This document shows positions 16,655-25,423 of a stretch of DNA of 64,000 bases, in pieces. The position numbers were made by a program, and so were the translations under genes. The stretch's first letter is position 1; each line of letters opens with the position of its first letter. The stretch is taken from NCBI RefSeq assembly GCF_016793595.1, contig NZ_JAEULY010000016.1, forward strand, positions 32,001 through 96,000. Direction: 5' to 3'. The DNA is from Phreatobacter sp. GTDB taxonomy: Bacteria > Pseudomonadota > Alphaproteobacteria > Rhizobiales > Phreatobacteraceae. The notes under the pieces are model-generated. The model ran no database searches and was not told the origin of the DNA. It saw only the letters and a list, made by a program, of their open reading frames with translations.

Positions 16655-17559
16655 CCGAACCCCAGGATCCGCCGGATGTCGGCGGCGCTCGCGCCCCTGT
16701 TGCGCAGGGCACGGAAGCCCTCGGCCTGATCGCTCTTGGAGAGTTTGCGCCCGTCCGGGCCCAGAACCAGCCGGTGATGACGGTAGAGCGGCTCGGGAAG
16801 TCCGAGCAGCTCCTGGAGCAGGCGATGGACGGCGGTCGACTGGAACAGGTCTTCGCCGCGAACAATGTGGGTGACGTTCTGGATCGCGTCGTCGGTGACA
16901 ACCGAGAGATGGTAGCTGGTGCCGACATCCTTGCGGGCGAGCACCACGTCGCCCCAGGCCTCCGGGCGGGCTTCGACCGTGCGGGTCGGCACACCGCCTG
17001 CGTCGATCTCCGCCCATGTCAGCGGCCGGTCGACCTTTGCCAGTGCCTTCGCCATGTCGAGCCGCAGCGCATGGGGTCTGCCCGCATCGATCAGGGCCTG
17101 CCGCTCAGCCTCGGAGAGGGAGGTGCCCGAGCCGGCATAGAGTGGCGCGCCGTCCGGGTCCTTCGGCCAGGGGTGGCCGGTTTCAGCCTCGCGCGCGGCG
17201 GCGAGGGCCTTCAGCTCGCCGCGGCTCTCGAAACTCGCGAAGACGAGGCCCATGGCGTCGAGCCGCGCCAGCGCATCCCGATAGACCGGCAGATGCTCCG
17301 ACTGCCGGCGCGGCGGCGTCTCGAAGGTGACGCCGAGCCAGGCGAGATCCTCAATCATCGCCGCCTCGAATTCCGGACGGCAGCGCGTCGCGTCGATATC
17401 CTCGATGCGCAGCAGCAGGCGGGCGCCGAGCGCTGCTGCCAGCGCCTCGTTCTCCAGCGCGCTAAGCGCATGACCGAGATGCAGGAGGCCGTTCGGGCTC
17501 GGCGCAAAGCGCAGGACCGGACTTTTCGGGTGGCGGGAAGCGACGATGCCAGAAGACAT
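16651..17559 (-). CDS. gluQ: glutamyl-Q tRNA(Asp) synthetase
   Basis: A 302-residue truncated paralogue of glutamyl-tRNA synthetase. It has RFAPSPNGLLHLGH near residues 17-30 (HIGH-type motif) and the GRKLSKSDQ motif near 265 (KMSKS-type), but no anticodon-binding domain. That is the GluQ (YadB) form, which attaches glutamate to queuosine in the tRNA-Asp anticodon. It also has IEDIDATRCRPEFEAAM. The ATG at 17559 starts shortly before the conserved region. The 3' end meets cobW with overlapping stops; upstream it is divergent from the glycosylase gene with only 21 bases between the starts. Confidence 0.92.
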   Translation of the reverse strand: MSSGIVASRHPKSPVLRFAPSPNGLLHLGHALSALENEALAAALGARLLLRIEDIDATRCRPEFEAAMIEDLAWLGVTFETPPRRQSEHLPVYRDALARLDAMGLVFASFESRGELKALAAAREAETGHPWPKDPDGAPLYAGSGTSLSEAERQALIDAGRPHALRLDMAKALAKVDRPLTWAEIDAGGVPTRTVEARPEAWGDVVLARKDVGTSYHLSVVTDDAIQNVTHIVRGEDLFQSTAVHRLLQELLGLPEPLYRHHRLVLGPDGRKLSKSDQAEGFRALRNRGASAADIRRILGFG

Positions 17560-17580
17560 GGCAAAGCCTATGGTCGAGCG

Positions 17581-18255
17581 ATGAGCAGCGCGCAAGGCAA
17601 GGGACCAGACACGATCGAGGCGGAGGCCGATCTCGGCCGGCATCTGGCTGCACTCGTCGGCCAGTGCCCGGACATGGCGCGTCTTCACGGCGAGCTTGGG
17701 TGTCCGCCTCTGCGTCGGCGTCCCGCCGGGTTCGAGGGTCTCGTCCATATCGTCGTGTTCCAGCAGATATCGCTCGCGGCCGCCCGCGCTATCTGGGAGC
17801 GGACGCTCGGCGTCTTCGGATCGATTACGCCAGCCATTCTTGCCGCCGCCAGTGACGAGGACTTCCGCGCCGCCGGCCAGTCCCGGCCGAAGATCCGGAC
17901 GCTGCGGGCCATCGCGGCGGCCGTCCTCGACGGTTCGCTCGATTTCGACGCCATCGGCAGGCTGGAGGCGGATGCGGCTCATGCCGCGCTGGTGCAGGTG
18001 AAAGGCATCGGCCCGTGGACGGCCGATGTCTACCTGCTCTCCTGCCTCGGCCATCCCGACGCCTGGCCTGCCGGCGATGTCGCGTTGCAGGCCGCGGCCG
18101 GCGATCTCCTCGGCCTTGCCGCCCGGCCCGACGCCAAGGCGATGGCAGCCCTCGGTGAGCGCTGGCGGCCGTATCGTGCCGTCGCGGCGAGGCTGCTCTG
18201 GGCCCATTACGCACGCCTGCGCGGGCGCGCGGCGGAGCCCGCCACGACAGCGTGA
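17581..18255 (+). CDS. DNA-3-methyladenine glycosylase, AlkA type
   Basis: A 224-residue protein of the HhH-GPD DNA glycosylase superfamily. The helix-hairpin-helix is in LVQVKGIGPWTADVYLL (near residue 139) and is followed by the catalytic Asp in WPAGDVALQ (near 165). The VFQQISLAAARAIW segment near 60 is typical of AlkA/Mag enzymes that excise alkylated purines in base-excision repair. It lacks the N-terminal domain of E. coli AlkA, as is common in this subgroup. The start is 21 bases from the divergent gluQ start, so their promoters must overlap the opposite 5' ends. Confidence 0.88.
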   Translation: MSSAQGKGPDTIEAEADLGRHLAALVGQCPDMARLHGELGCPPLRRRPAGFEGLVHIVVFQQISLAAARAIWERTLGVFGSITPAILAAASDEDFRAAGQSRPKIRTLRAIAAAVLDGSLDFDAIGRLEADAAHAALVQVKGIGPWTADVYLLSCLGHPDAWPAGDVALQAAAGDLLGLAARPDAKAMAALGERWRPYRAVAARLLWAHYARLRGRAAEPATTA

Positions 18256-18368
18256 ACGGCGCGGGACGCCGGAGGCTTCACAAGACCGACACGATGCCCG
18301 TAGTATCGGGTCGTGCCTGACATTCGCGCTCGCGAATCAGCGAGCCGACCGATCGCAAGGAGTTCGTC

Positions 18369-18959
18369 TTGACGGTCGCCGTATCGCCCGGGGCATTGGC
18401 GGCTTCCACGCCGGTCTCCCCTGGTTCATGGCCCGCTCTGGTGCTCAACGCGGATTACCGCCCGTTGAGCTACTATCCCCTGTCGCTCTGGTCGTGGCAG
18501 GACACGATCAAGGCCGTCTTCCTCGACCGCGTGACAGTCGTCTCGACCTACGAGAAGGCGATCCACTCGCCGAGCTTCGAGATGCGCCTGCCGAGCGTCG
18601 TCTCGCTGAAGACCTATGTGAAGCCGTCGCGCAACCCTGCCTTCACCCGGTTCAACGTCTTCCTGCGCGACAAATTCCGCTGCCAGTATTGCGGCCATGG
18701 CGAGGATCTGACCTTCGATCACCTCATTCCGCGCTCGAAGGGCGGCCAGACGACCTGGGACAACGTGCTGGCGGCCTGCTCACCCTGCAACCTGCGCAAG
18801 GGCTCCAAGACGCTGAAGGAATCCGGGATGCAGCTGGTGCAGCATCCGTTCGCGCCGACGGTGCAGGACCTGCACACCAATGGCAGGTTGTTCCCGCCGA
18901 ACTACCTGCACGAAAGCTGGATGGACTATCTGTACTGGGATACCGAACTGGAGCCGTAG
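18369..18959 (+). CDS. HNH endonuclease family protein
   Basis: A 196-residue protein with a TTG start preceded by AAGGAG (18357-18362). The HNH domain is at about residues 100-150: CQYCG and CSPCNLRKG supply the zinc-binding cysteines, and DLTFDHLIPRSKGGQTTWDN supplies the Asp-His catalytic motif. The N-terminal half (LNADYRPLSYYPLSLWSWQD) is conserved among chromosomal alphaproteobacterial homologues that are not part of restriction systems. The role is unknown; nicking or repair has been guessed for such proteins. There is no methylase nearby. It is convergent with dsbB. Confidence 0.87.
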   Translation: MTVAVSPGALAASTPVSPGSWPALVLNADYRPLSYYPLSLWSWQDTIKAVFLDRVTVVSTYEKAIHSPSFEMRLPSVVSLKTYVKPSRNPAFTRFNVFLRDKFRCQYCGHGEDLTFDHLIPRSKGGQTTWDNVLAACSPCNLRKGSKTLKESGMQLVQHPFAPTVQDLHTNGRLFPPNYLHESWMDYLYWDTELEP

Positions 18960-18962
18960 GGC

Positions 18963-19508
18963 TCAGGCAGCTTCCCGCGACCGGCTCGCGGCTGCGAGGG
19001 CGACAGCGGCCAGCACCGTCGCGATCAGCGCGTTCCACCCTGCCAGCGACACGCCGAGGAAGCGCCAGGCGGCGACCGTGCAGTCAGCGATGCGCGGGCC
19101 GGTCTGAATCTGGCGCAGGAGGTCGCCGGGCGTGCGCGCGATGGTGACGGGCTGGGCGCAGGTGGTCGGACCGGCCCAGAACCCCCACTCGGCGCCGGCA
19201 TGATAGATGCCGAGACAGGCGCCCCAGACCATGACGCCCGCAAGGACCAGCAGGCCGAGCCGGACAATGAGCCCCGGCGCCTTGAAGGCCGCCGCCGCCG
19301 CAACCGCCAGAGCCAGCGGGATCGCCACATAATAGGGCGTGCGCTGCTCGAGGCAGAGTGGGCAGGGAGCAAGGCCCAGCACGTACTGGAAGAAATAGGC
19401 GCCGAGGATGGTGCCCGCCGCCGCCACGGCAATGAACAGGCTGGCGCTCAGCCACGGCTTGGAGCCGGCGGATTGGGCGAGGGCGGCGGTGACGGCGCGC
19501 AGAGACAT
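18963..19508 (-). CDS. dsbB: disulfide bond formation protein B
   Basis: A 181-residue inner-membrane protein with four predicted helices and the CPLC redox motif (LAPCPLCLEQRTPYY) at the end of the first periplasmic loop. The second periplasmic loop has Cys residues in GPTTCAQPV and RIADCTVAA. DsbB reoxidises DsbA and passes electrons to quinone. All four catalytic cysteines seem present. The product begins MSLRAVTAALAQSAG. The gene is convergent with the HNH gene (3 bases apart) and divergent from pgsA. Confidence 0.88.
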   Translation of the reverse strand: MSLRAVTAALAQSAGSKPWLSASLFIAVAAAGTILGAYFFQYVLGLAPCPLCLEQRTPYYVAIPLALAVAAAAAFKAPGLIVRLGLLVLAGVMVWGACLGIYHAGAEWGFWAGPTTCAQPVTIARTPGDLLRQIQTGPRIADCTVAAWRFLGVSLAGWNALIATVLAAVALAAASRSREAA

Positions 19509-19608
19509 GCCCCACCTTCTAGCCGGTCACGAGGTTCTGTCCATCCGCGCGCTCCCCTGCGGCGTCGTTTTGATTGACCGTGACGGCCCCCTCGTTCATC
19601 ACAAGATC

Positions 19609-20232
19609 ATGAGCTCGGCCGATCCGATCGCCCGCGACAGGCGGGGCAGCGCCTTCACCGTCCCGAACATCCTCACCTATGGGCGCGTCGTGGCCGTGCC
19701 CATGGTGGCGGCCTGCCTGTTCGTGCAGGTTCTCTACGAGGGCGGCATCTGGCTGCGCTGGGTGGCGCTGGCCATTTTCGTCGCTGCGGCGATCACCGAC
19801 TATTTCGACGGCTACCTCGCCCGTGCCTGGTCGCAACATTCGGCGATCGGGCGCATGCTCGATCCGATCGCCGACAAGCTGCTGGTCGGCATCGTGCTTC
19901 TGATGCTGGCGGCTGACGGCACCATCCTCGGCTGGTCGCTCTGGGCGGCGGTGGTGATTCTTTCGCGCGAGATTCTCGTCTCGGGCCTGCGCGAGTTCCT
20001 TGCCGAACTGCGCGTTTCGGTGCCGGTGACGCGGCTCGCCAAGTGGAAAACGGCAGTGCAGCTGATCGCGGTCGGCTTTCTCATCGCGGGGCCGGCGGGC
20101 GACCAGATCCTGCCGGGCGTCACACAGGTCGGCATCGCGCTGTTGTGGTTTGCCGCCGTCCTCACGCTCTATACCGGTTACGACTATTTCCGCGCAGGCG
20201 CCGCCCACCTCGTCGATGGGGACGAGCCATGA
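19609..20232 (+). CDS. pgsA: CDP-diacylglycerol-glycerol-3-phosphate 3-phosphatidyltransferase
   Basis: A 207-residue membrane enzyme making phosphatidylglycerol phosphate from CDP-diacylglycerol and glycerol-3-phosphate. The CDP-alcohol phosphotransferase motif D-x2-DG-x2-AR-x8-G-x3-D-x3-D is complete (from DYFDGYLARAW to GRMLDPIADK). Further hydrophobic segments and a typical PgsA N-terminus (VPNILTYGRVVAVP) support the call. The ATG at 19609 was chosen because similarity begins soon after. The stop overlaps the moaD start (ATGA), a pgsA-moaD pair known from Rhizobiales. Confidence 0.93.
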   Translation: MSSADPIARDRRGSAFTVPNILTYGRVVAVPMVAACLFVQVLYEGGIWLRWVALAIFVAAAITDYFDGYLARAWSQHSAIGRMLDPIADKLLVGIVLLMLAADGTILGWSLWAAVVILSREILVSGLREFLAELRVSVPVTRLAKWKTAVQLIAVGFLIAGPAGDQILPGVTQVGIALLWFAAVLTLYTGYDYFRAGAAHLVDGDEP

Positions 20233-20480
20233 AGGTGCTATATTTCGCCTGGGTTCGCGAGCGCATCGGCAAGGGCGAGGAGACCATCGACCTGCCGGCT
20301 GATGTCGTCACCATCGCCGATCTGATCGGGCACCTGAAGGGGCGCGGCGAGGAATATGCCTACGCCTTCGAGAACGCGACCGTGATTCGGGCGGCGCTCG
20401 ATCAAGTTCATGCGAAGCACGACGCGCCGCTGGCCGGCGCGGCCACGATTGCCTTCTTTCCGCCCATGACCGGCGGCTAG
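20229..20480 (+). CDS. moaD: molybdopterin synthase small subunit MoaD
   Basis: An 83-residue ubiquitin-fold protein ending in the required Gly-Gly (PPMTGG), whose C-terminus is thiocarboxylated to carry sulfur for molybdopterin synthesis. The start reads MKVLYFAWVRERIGKGEE. It overlaps pgsA by 4 bases. The partner gene moaE, usually next in Rhizobiales, is not present here; an MBL-fold gene follows after 8 bases. MoaE must be encoded elsewhere. Confidence 0.92.
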   Translation: MKVLYFAWVRERIGKGEETIDLPADVVTIADLIGHLKGRGEEYAYAFENATVIRAALDQVHAKHDAPLAGAATIAFFPPMTGG

Positions 20481-20488
20481 GCTCTGCC

Positions 20489-21595
20489 ATGGCCGATGAC
20501 AAGCCCGCCAAGCCCCGCCGCTTCTCCCGCCGCAAGCTGCTCGGCATTCTCGCAGCCGTGCCGGTGATCGGCGGCGCGGGCGGCGCCTGGGCCTCGCGGC
20601 GCCAGCCCTATTACACCGGTCCGGTCACCGACCATTTCGACGGCACTCGCTTCTTCGACCCGCATGGCTCGCCGCCGAAGGCCTTTACCGACCTGCTGCG
20701 CTGGCAGTTCGGCGGCGACGAGCGCGCCCGCTGGCCGGAAAGCTGGCCGATCGAGGCGACCGACACTCCGCCGCCAAGCGTCGAGGGCGATGCGATCCGG
20801 TTATCCTATGTCGGCCATGCCAGCGTGCTGCTGCAGACGCGCGGGCTCAACATCCTGTTCGACCCGGTGTGGTCGGAGCGCGTTTCGCCTGTCTCCTTCG
20901 CCGGCCCAAGGCGCGTGAACAAGCCCGGTATCGCCTTCGAGGCCCTGCCGAAGATCGACCTCGTCCTCGTCAGCCACGGTCATTATGACCATCTGGACGT
21001 CGAGACCCTGTCGCGCCTCAACGCGGTCCACCGGCCGCGGGTCATTACGCCGCTCGGGCAGGACGCGATCATGGCGTCGTACGATCCCGCAATTGCGGCG
21101 GAGGCTTTCGACTGGGGCGACCGGATCGAGATCGGCAACGGGATGGCCGTCCATCTGGCGCCGATGCGGCACTGGACGGCGCGCGGCATATTCGATCGCA
21201 ACAAGGCGCTCTGGGCGGCCTTCGTCATCGAGACGCCGGCCGGGCACATCTACCACATCGGCGATACCGGCTATGGCGACGGGCACCACTTCAGGCAGGT
21301 GAAGGCGAAGTTCGGCGGCTTCCGGCTCGCCATCCTGCCGATTGGCGCCTACGAGCCGCGCTGGTTCATGCGCGACCAGCACATGGATCCGGAAGAGGCC
21401 GTGCAGGTGATGATCGATGCCGGCGCACGGCGGGCTCTGGCCCATCACTGGGGCACGATCCAGCTCACCAATGAAGGCATCGAGGCGCCCCGCGAAGGCC
21501 TCGCCAGGGCGCTCGCCACGCGCGGCATGGCGCCGGACCTGTTCCGGGCCATCAGGCCAGGCGAGGTGTGGGAGATCGGTGCGGCCGAGGTCTGA
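20489..21595 (+). CDS. MBL-fold metallohydrolase, NAPE-PLD/RomA-like
   Basis: A 368-residue protein with a twin-arginine-type N-terminus (FSRRKLLGILAAVPVIGG, residues 12-29), so probably membrane-anchored or exported. The metallo-beta-lactamase zinc motif is SHGHYDHLD (near residue 160), with further ligands in HIGDTGYGDG and AHHWGTIQL. The WPESWP and HASVLLQTRG segments resemble the NAPE-hydrolysing phospholipase D/RomA group, suggesting a phosphodiester or outer-membrane lipid substrate, but that is only family inference. It starts 8 bases after moaD and probably shares its transcript. Confidence 0.85.
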   Translation: MADDKPAKPRRFSRRKLLGILAAVPVIGGAGGAWASRRQPYYTGPVTDHFDGTRFFDPHGSPPKAFTDLLRWQFGGDERARWPESWPIEATDTPPPSVEGDAIRLSYVGHASVLLQTRGLNILFDPVWSERVSPVSFAGPRRVNKPGIAFEALPKIDLVLVSHGHYDHLDVETLSRLNAVHRPRVITPLGQDAIMASYDPAIAAEAFDWGDRIEIGNGMAVHLAPMRHWTARGIFDRNKALWAAFVIETPAGHIYHIGDTGYGDGHHFRQVKAKFGGFRLAILPIGAYEPRWFMRDQHMDPEEAVQVMIDAGARRALAHHWGTIQLTNEGIEAPREGLARALATRGMAPDLFRAIRPGEVWEIGAAEV

Positions 21596-21643
21596 CCCTC
21601 AACCTCGATCGCGCCGCGCCGGCGGCACCCCGCGTCAGCGTCC

Positions 21644-24310
21644 CTATTGAATCTGCAACCCGCGCAGCAGGCGCTCGATGTAATCCGTCTCGACCTGCGG
21701 GCGGTCCGGGTCCGACAGGCGGCGTCGCAGTTCCTCCAGCACGCGCTGCGCCCGCTGGGCCGCGCCCTCGCCGGCATTGGGGATGCGCACCTGCGCATTT
21801 TCGTTGGCCTCGCGGCCGCGGGTCGGCCGTCCCAGCGGATCGTATTCCTGATTGCCGGCCTGGCCGGCGCGGCCGGGCTGATTGCCGGGCTGGCCCTGTT
21901 GTCCCTGCTGGCCCTGGCCTTCCTGCATCTGCTGGGCGAGACCCTGCGCGCCCTGCTGAAGCTGTCGCAGCGCCCGTCCCTGCGCGTCCGTCGCGCCCTG
22001 TCCGTCGCCGCGACCGAGCGAACCCTCTGCCTCGCGCATGGCGCGGCCGGCGCCCTCCATGCCCTGCTCGGCCTGTCTGCCGGCCTCGGACTGGCCTTCG
22101 CCCTGACCTTGACCCTGCTGTCCCAGCTGCTCGCGCAGCTGGTCGAGCAGTTCGCGCAGCTCGCGCTGGGCATCGCCCAGTTCGCCGTAGCCCTGCTGGC
22201 CCTCGCCCTGCTCACCCTGCTGCCCCTGGCCAGGCTGCTGCTGTTGACCCTGCTGCCCCTGCTGCCCGCGTTGCCCCGGGCGCTGCTGCCCGCGCTGGGC
22301 GCGGCGCTGCTCCTGATTGCGCCGGAACGTCTGGTCGCGCAGCTGCTGCTGGCGGCGGATCATGTCGGAGAGCCGATCGAGCGGGCTCTCGCCCTGCTCG
22401 GTGCCGTCGCCCTCGCCCTGCTGCTGTTGCTGCTGGCGCCCGGCCTGCAGGCCCTGCAGCATCTGCTGGAGTTCCTGCATCAGCCGCTGGGCCTGATCGC
22501 GCGCGCCGTTGCGGGCGAGATTCTCGATGCGGTTCAGCATGTCGCGCAGGTCCTGCGGACGCACTGACCGGGTGTTGGGGTCGCGCTGGGCCTGCTGCTG
22601 ATTGCCCTGCTGGCGATTGCGGAGCTGCTGCTCGGCGAGCTCGCGCATCAGCCGGTCCATGGCCTGCCGGAGGTTCTGCGTCAGCCGCCGGATTTCCTCG
22701 TCGGAGGCGCCGCGCTCGATCGCCTGGCGCAACCGCTCGGCGGCCTCGGAAACGGCCCGCTCAGCCTCGGAGATATCGCCGTCCTCCATTCGCACGGCGA
22801 TGTCCCAGAGATAGTCGATCACCTCGCGGAGCGCTGCATCGTCGCGCGCGCGGGCGAGGCGGTAATAGGCGGTCCTGAGGCCGAGATAGACCGGCGTCTC
22901 CATGCCGAACCGGTCAGGCGCGGTGGTCAGCGCCTCCAGCGCGCGGGCGACGCGCGGCCTGGCATTGGCATCGAGGGCGAGAATGCGGCGCTGCTCGATG
23001 AGCGCGCGGGGGATCGGCTTGGCGAAGGCGCGCTGGGGAAGGGTCGCGACCACCGTGTCGGAGAAGCCTTCGTTGCCGGCATCGTCCTTGGCCCGCAGTT
23101 TCAGCGTCACCTGAAGCCCGGCGAAGGGATGGGCGACGAAGTCGCGCGAGGTCTGACCGTTGCCGCTACGGGTGCGCGCCTGCGGCAGGCCGAGGGAAAT
23201 CGGCGGCAGTTCGGCGAGCGGACGGGCGCCGTCACGCTGGAGCGCGCGCGCAGAGGGCGCAAGGCCCATCGCGGCTTCGGCTTCGGTTACGCCGTAATCG
23301 TCCTCGACCTTGTAGGACAAGACGAGCTGGTTGCGTTGGTCAGTCTGCGGCTCGCGCTCGAAGGCGATGGTCGGCGCGCGGTCCCCGACGGCCTCGAACC
23401 GCCAGTCGAGCGGCTCGGCTCCCGTGCCGCGCACGGTCAGCGAGCCGTCCTGAGCCACGGTCCAGCGGGATTCAGTGAGCAAGGACGGTGCCGCGACGGC
23501 TGGCGGCTGGCCGGCGGTCTCGGGGGCTGGCGCCGCGGCGACGCCGCCGGTGGGGCGTATCTCGACATTGGCGAGGCCCGTGACGCGCAGCGTGACCACC
23601 GAACCGGTGGGAACCTTGAACGTCTCGGGCTCGGCGGGCCGCGCGGCGGCCTCACCGGAGCGACGGGTCGGCAGGATCACGGGCGGCCGGCCGGTATAGG
23701 AGGGCGGCGTCACCCAGGCGTCGATTCGATAGGTGATCGGGGCCGGCGGCGCGCGCCAGTCGAAGGCGGTGAGCAGGCGCGTCATGCGCTCGTCGCCGGC
23801 GAGGAAATAGGCCGGCACGATCAGCAGCAGCGCCAGCGCGCGGATGGCGTAGCGGTCGAGATTGGCCATGCGCGGCATGGGGATGCCGGTGCGCAGGCGT
23901 CCGGTGGCTGCCGCGACACGCGCGCGATGGGCGTCCCACAGCGCCTTGGCAAAGGGATCGTCGCGGGTGGCGAGGCCGTCGGCCAGCGCGGTCGCCGGCC
24001 GGTGGCCGCCACCGGTGGAGCGGTCGATGCGGCGCAGCGCCTCCTCGGCGGTCGGCCGCCGGATGGTCATGAGCGGCCAGGCGGCGATCAGCAGCAGGAC
24101 GAGGACGAAGGCAACGCCGCCGAACCGCGCCCAGTAGGGCACGACCTGCCAGAAGCCGAGCCAGGATACGGCAAGGACGCAGCCGAAAATGCCGAGAAAC
24201 AGCACAAGGCGCGGCCAGACGCGCTCCCACAGAATGACCAGCTTCGCGCGATCAATCGCATGACCGAGAGCGAGGCTATGCTCGTTGGCCGCCGGCCGAT
24301 CCCTGTCCAT
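21644..24310 (-). CDS. TIGR02302/DUF4175 family membrane protein with Gln/Gly-rich tail
   Basis: An 888-residue protein. Two hydrophobic helices lie at about residues 35-80 (LVLFLGIFGCVLAVSWLG, FVLVLLLIAAWPLM), and a third near 160. The central part (about 190-450) resembles DUF4175 of alphaproteobacterial TIGR02302 proteins. A helical region with many Arg/Glu/Gln follows, then about 200 residues dominated by Gln, Gly and Glu. The C-terminus (YIERLLRGLQIQ) is conserved in the family. The function is unknown; a cell-envelope role is likely. The Met at 24310 is the best start by composition, though an in-frame Met at 24406 exists. Confidence 0.85.
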   Translation of the reverse strand: MDRDRPAANEHSLALGHAIDRAKLVILWERVWPRLVLFLGIFGCVLAVSWLGFWQVVPYWARFGGVAFVLVLLLIAAWPLMTIRRPTAEEALRRIDRSTGGGHRPATALADGLATRDDPFAKALWDAHRARVAAATGRLRTGIPMPRMANLDRYAIRALALLLIVPAYFLAGDERMTRLLTAFDWRAPPAPITYRIDAWVTPPSYTGRPPVILPTRRSGEAAARPAEPETFKVPTGSVVTLRVTGLANVEIRPTGGVAAAPAPETAGQPPAVAAPSLLTESRWTVAQDGSLTVRGTGAEPLDWRFEAVGDRAPTIAFEREPQTDQRNQLVLSYKVEDDYGVTEAEAAMGLAPSARALQRDGARPLAELPPISLGLPQARTRSGNGQTSRDFVAHPFAGLQVTLKLRAKDDAGNEGFSDTVVATLPQRAFAKPIPRALIEQRRILALDANARPRVARALEALTTAPDRFGMETPVYLGLRTAYYRLARARDDAALREVIDYLWDIAVRMEDGDISEAERAVSEAAERLRQAIERGASDEEIRRLTQNLRQAMDRLMRELAEQQLRNRQQGNQQQAQRDPNTRSVRPQDLRDMLNRIENLARNGARDQAQRLMQELQQMLQGLQAGRQQQQQQGEGDGTEQGESPLDRLSDMIRRQQQLRDQTFRRNQEQRRAQRGQQRPGQRGQQGQQGQQQQPGQGQQGEQGEGQQGYGELGDAQRELRELLDQLREQLGQQGQGQGEGQSEAGRQAEQGMEGAGRAMREAEGSLGRGDGQGATDAQGRALRQLQQGAQGLAQQMQEGQGQQGQQGQPGNQPGRAGQAGNQEYDPLGRPTRGREANENAQVRIPNAGEGAAQRAQRVLEELRRRLSDPDRPQVETDYIERLLRGLQIQ

Positions 24311-24438
24311 GCTCTCGCTCAACAGCCGCTCCGGGTCGCGCTCTCCTGCACCGCACACGCTAACACGGTCACCCCCAAAAACCACCATTTCAAGGCAGGG
24401 GTGCAATCACGCTTCGGTGGGCAGGCCGCACTCGCGCG

Positions 24439-25374
24439 TCACATCAGGGCGGCGAGGCTGGCGAGATCCACGTTGGCGCCGCAGGCGAGCACGCCGACCC
24501 TCTCGCCGGGCTCCGGCCGGTAGGCGCCGGCGATCAGCGCGGCGAGCGCCGCCGCGCCGCCCGGTTCGGCCGCGGCCCTCAGGCCCAGCCACAGCCGGCG
24601 CTGCGCCTCGACGATGGCCGTATCCGGTACCAGAACGACGCGGTCGACATAGCGCGCCGCCGTCTCATGGACCCTGCCGAAGACGTTGCGCGCGCCAAGC
24701 GAGTCGGCCGCGACCGAATTGACCTCGACATCGACGGGCGCGCCGGCCTGAAGCGCGGCGTCGAGCGCACGCGAGCCCTCCGGCTCCACCCCGACGACCT
24801 TCACCCGCTTTTCAAACCAGCGGGCGATGCCGGAGATCAGGCCGCCGCCGCCGACGGCGACGAGCACGGTGTCGAGGCCGCCGGCATCCTCCTCCCACTC
24901 AATGCCGACCGTGCCCTGTCCGGCGATGGTCGGCCAGGCGTCGTAGGCATGAACCGAATGGGCGCCGCTCTCCGCAGCATAGGCCTCGCAGGCGGCGAGC
25001 GCGTCGGCATAGCGCGCGCCGCCGACGACCAGTTCCGCGCCGGTCTCGCGGATGCGCGCGATCTTCGCCGGAGAGGAAATCTCGGGCACGAAGATGCGCG
25101 CGCGGACACCAAGCCGGCCTGCCGCATAGGCCGCGGCGATGCCGTGATTGCCGCCCGAGGCCGCGCAGATGCCAGCCGCCGGAATCGGTACCGAAAGCAG
25201 CGTGTTGAAGGCCCCGCGCGCCTTGAACGTGCCGGTGACCTGCAGGAATTCGAGCTTCATCGACACGGAATGGCCGAGCCCGAACGTTTCGGCGGCCAGA
25301 CGAAGCGTCGGGGTACGGCGGACGTGGTCGCGGATGCGGTGGTGGGCGGCGCGGATGTCGTCGGGCGAGATCAT
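24439..25374 (-). CDS. threonine/serine dehydratase, PLP-dependent
   Basis: A 311-residue fold-type II PLP enzyme. The PLP lysine is in TGTFKARGAFN (near residue 54), the substrate-binding ASGGNHG near 80, and the phosphate-binding glycine loop VAVGGGGLISG near 170. There is no C-terminal regulatory ACT domain, so it is a short catabolic-type threonine dehydratase or serine racemase-like enzyme, converting threonine to 2-oxobutyrate and ammonia or serine to pyruvate. The substrate cannot be settled from sequence. The ATG at 25374 begins the conserved MISPDDIRAAHHRI. Confidence 0.88.
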   Translation of the reverse strand: MISPDDIRAAHHRIRDHVRRTPTLRLAAETFGLGHSVSMKLEFLQVTGTFKARGAFNTLLSVPIPAAGICAASGGNHGIAAAYAAGRLGVRARIFVPEISSPAKIARIRETGAELVVGGARYADALAACEAYAAESGAHSVHAYDAWPTIAGQGTVGIEWEEDAGGLDTVLVAVGGGGLISGIARWFEKRVKVVGVEPEGSRALDAALQAGAPVDVEVNSVAADSLGARNVFGRVHETAARYVDRVVLVPDTAIVEAQRRLWLGLRAAAEPGGAAALAALIAGAYRPEPGERVGVLACGANVDLASLAALM

Positions 25375-25423
25375 GGCGGGTTCCTGCGAGCGAACCGCAC
25401 GGGAGCCGCTTCGCGACGGGCGG

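Noticed and set aside
21647-22567. 306-codon Leu/Ala-rich frame opposite the DUF4175 gene, looking like a membrane protein
   Set aside because: It is the complement of Gln codons (CAG read as CTG, Leu) in the low-complexity tail. No ribosome-binding site or homology supports it.
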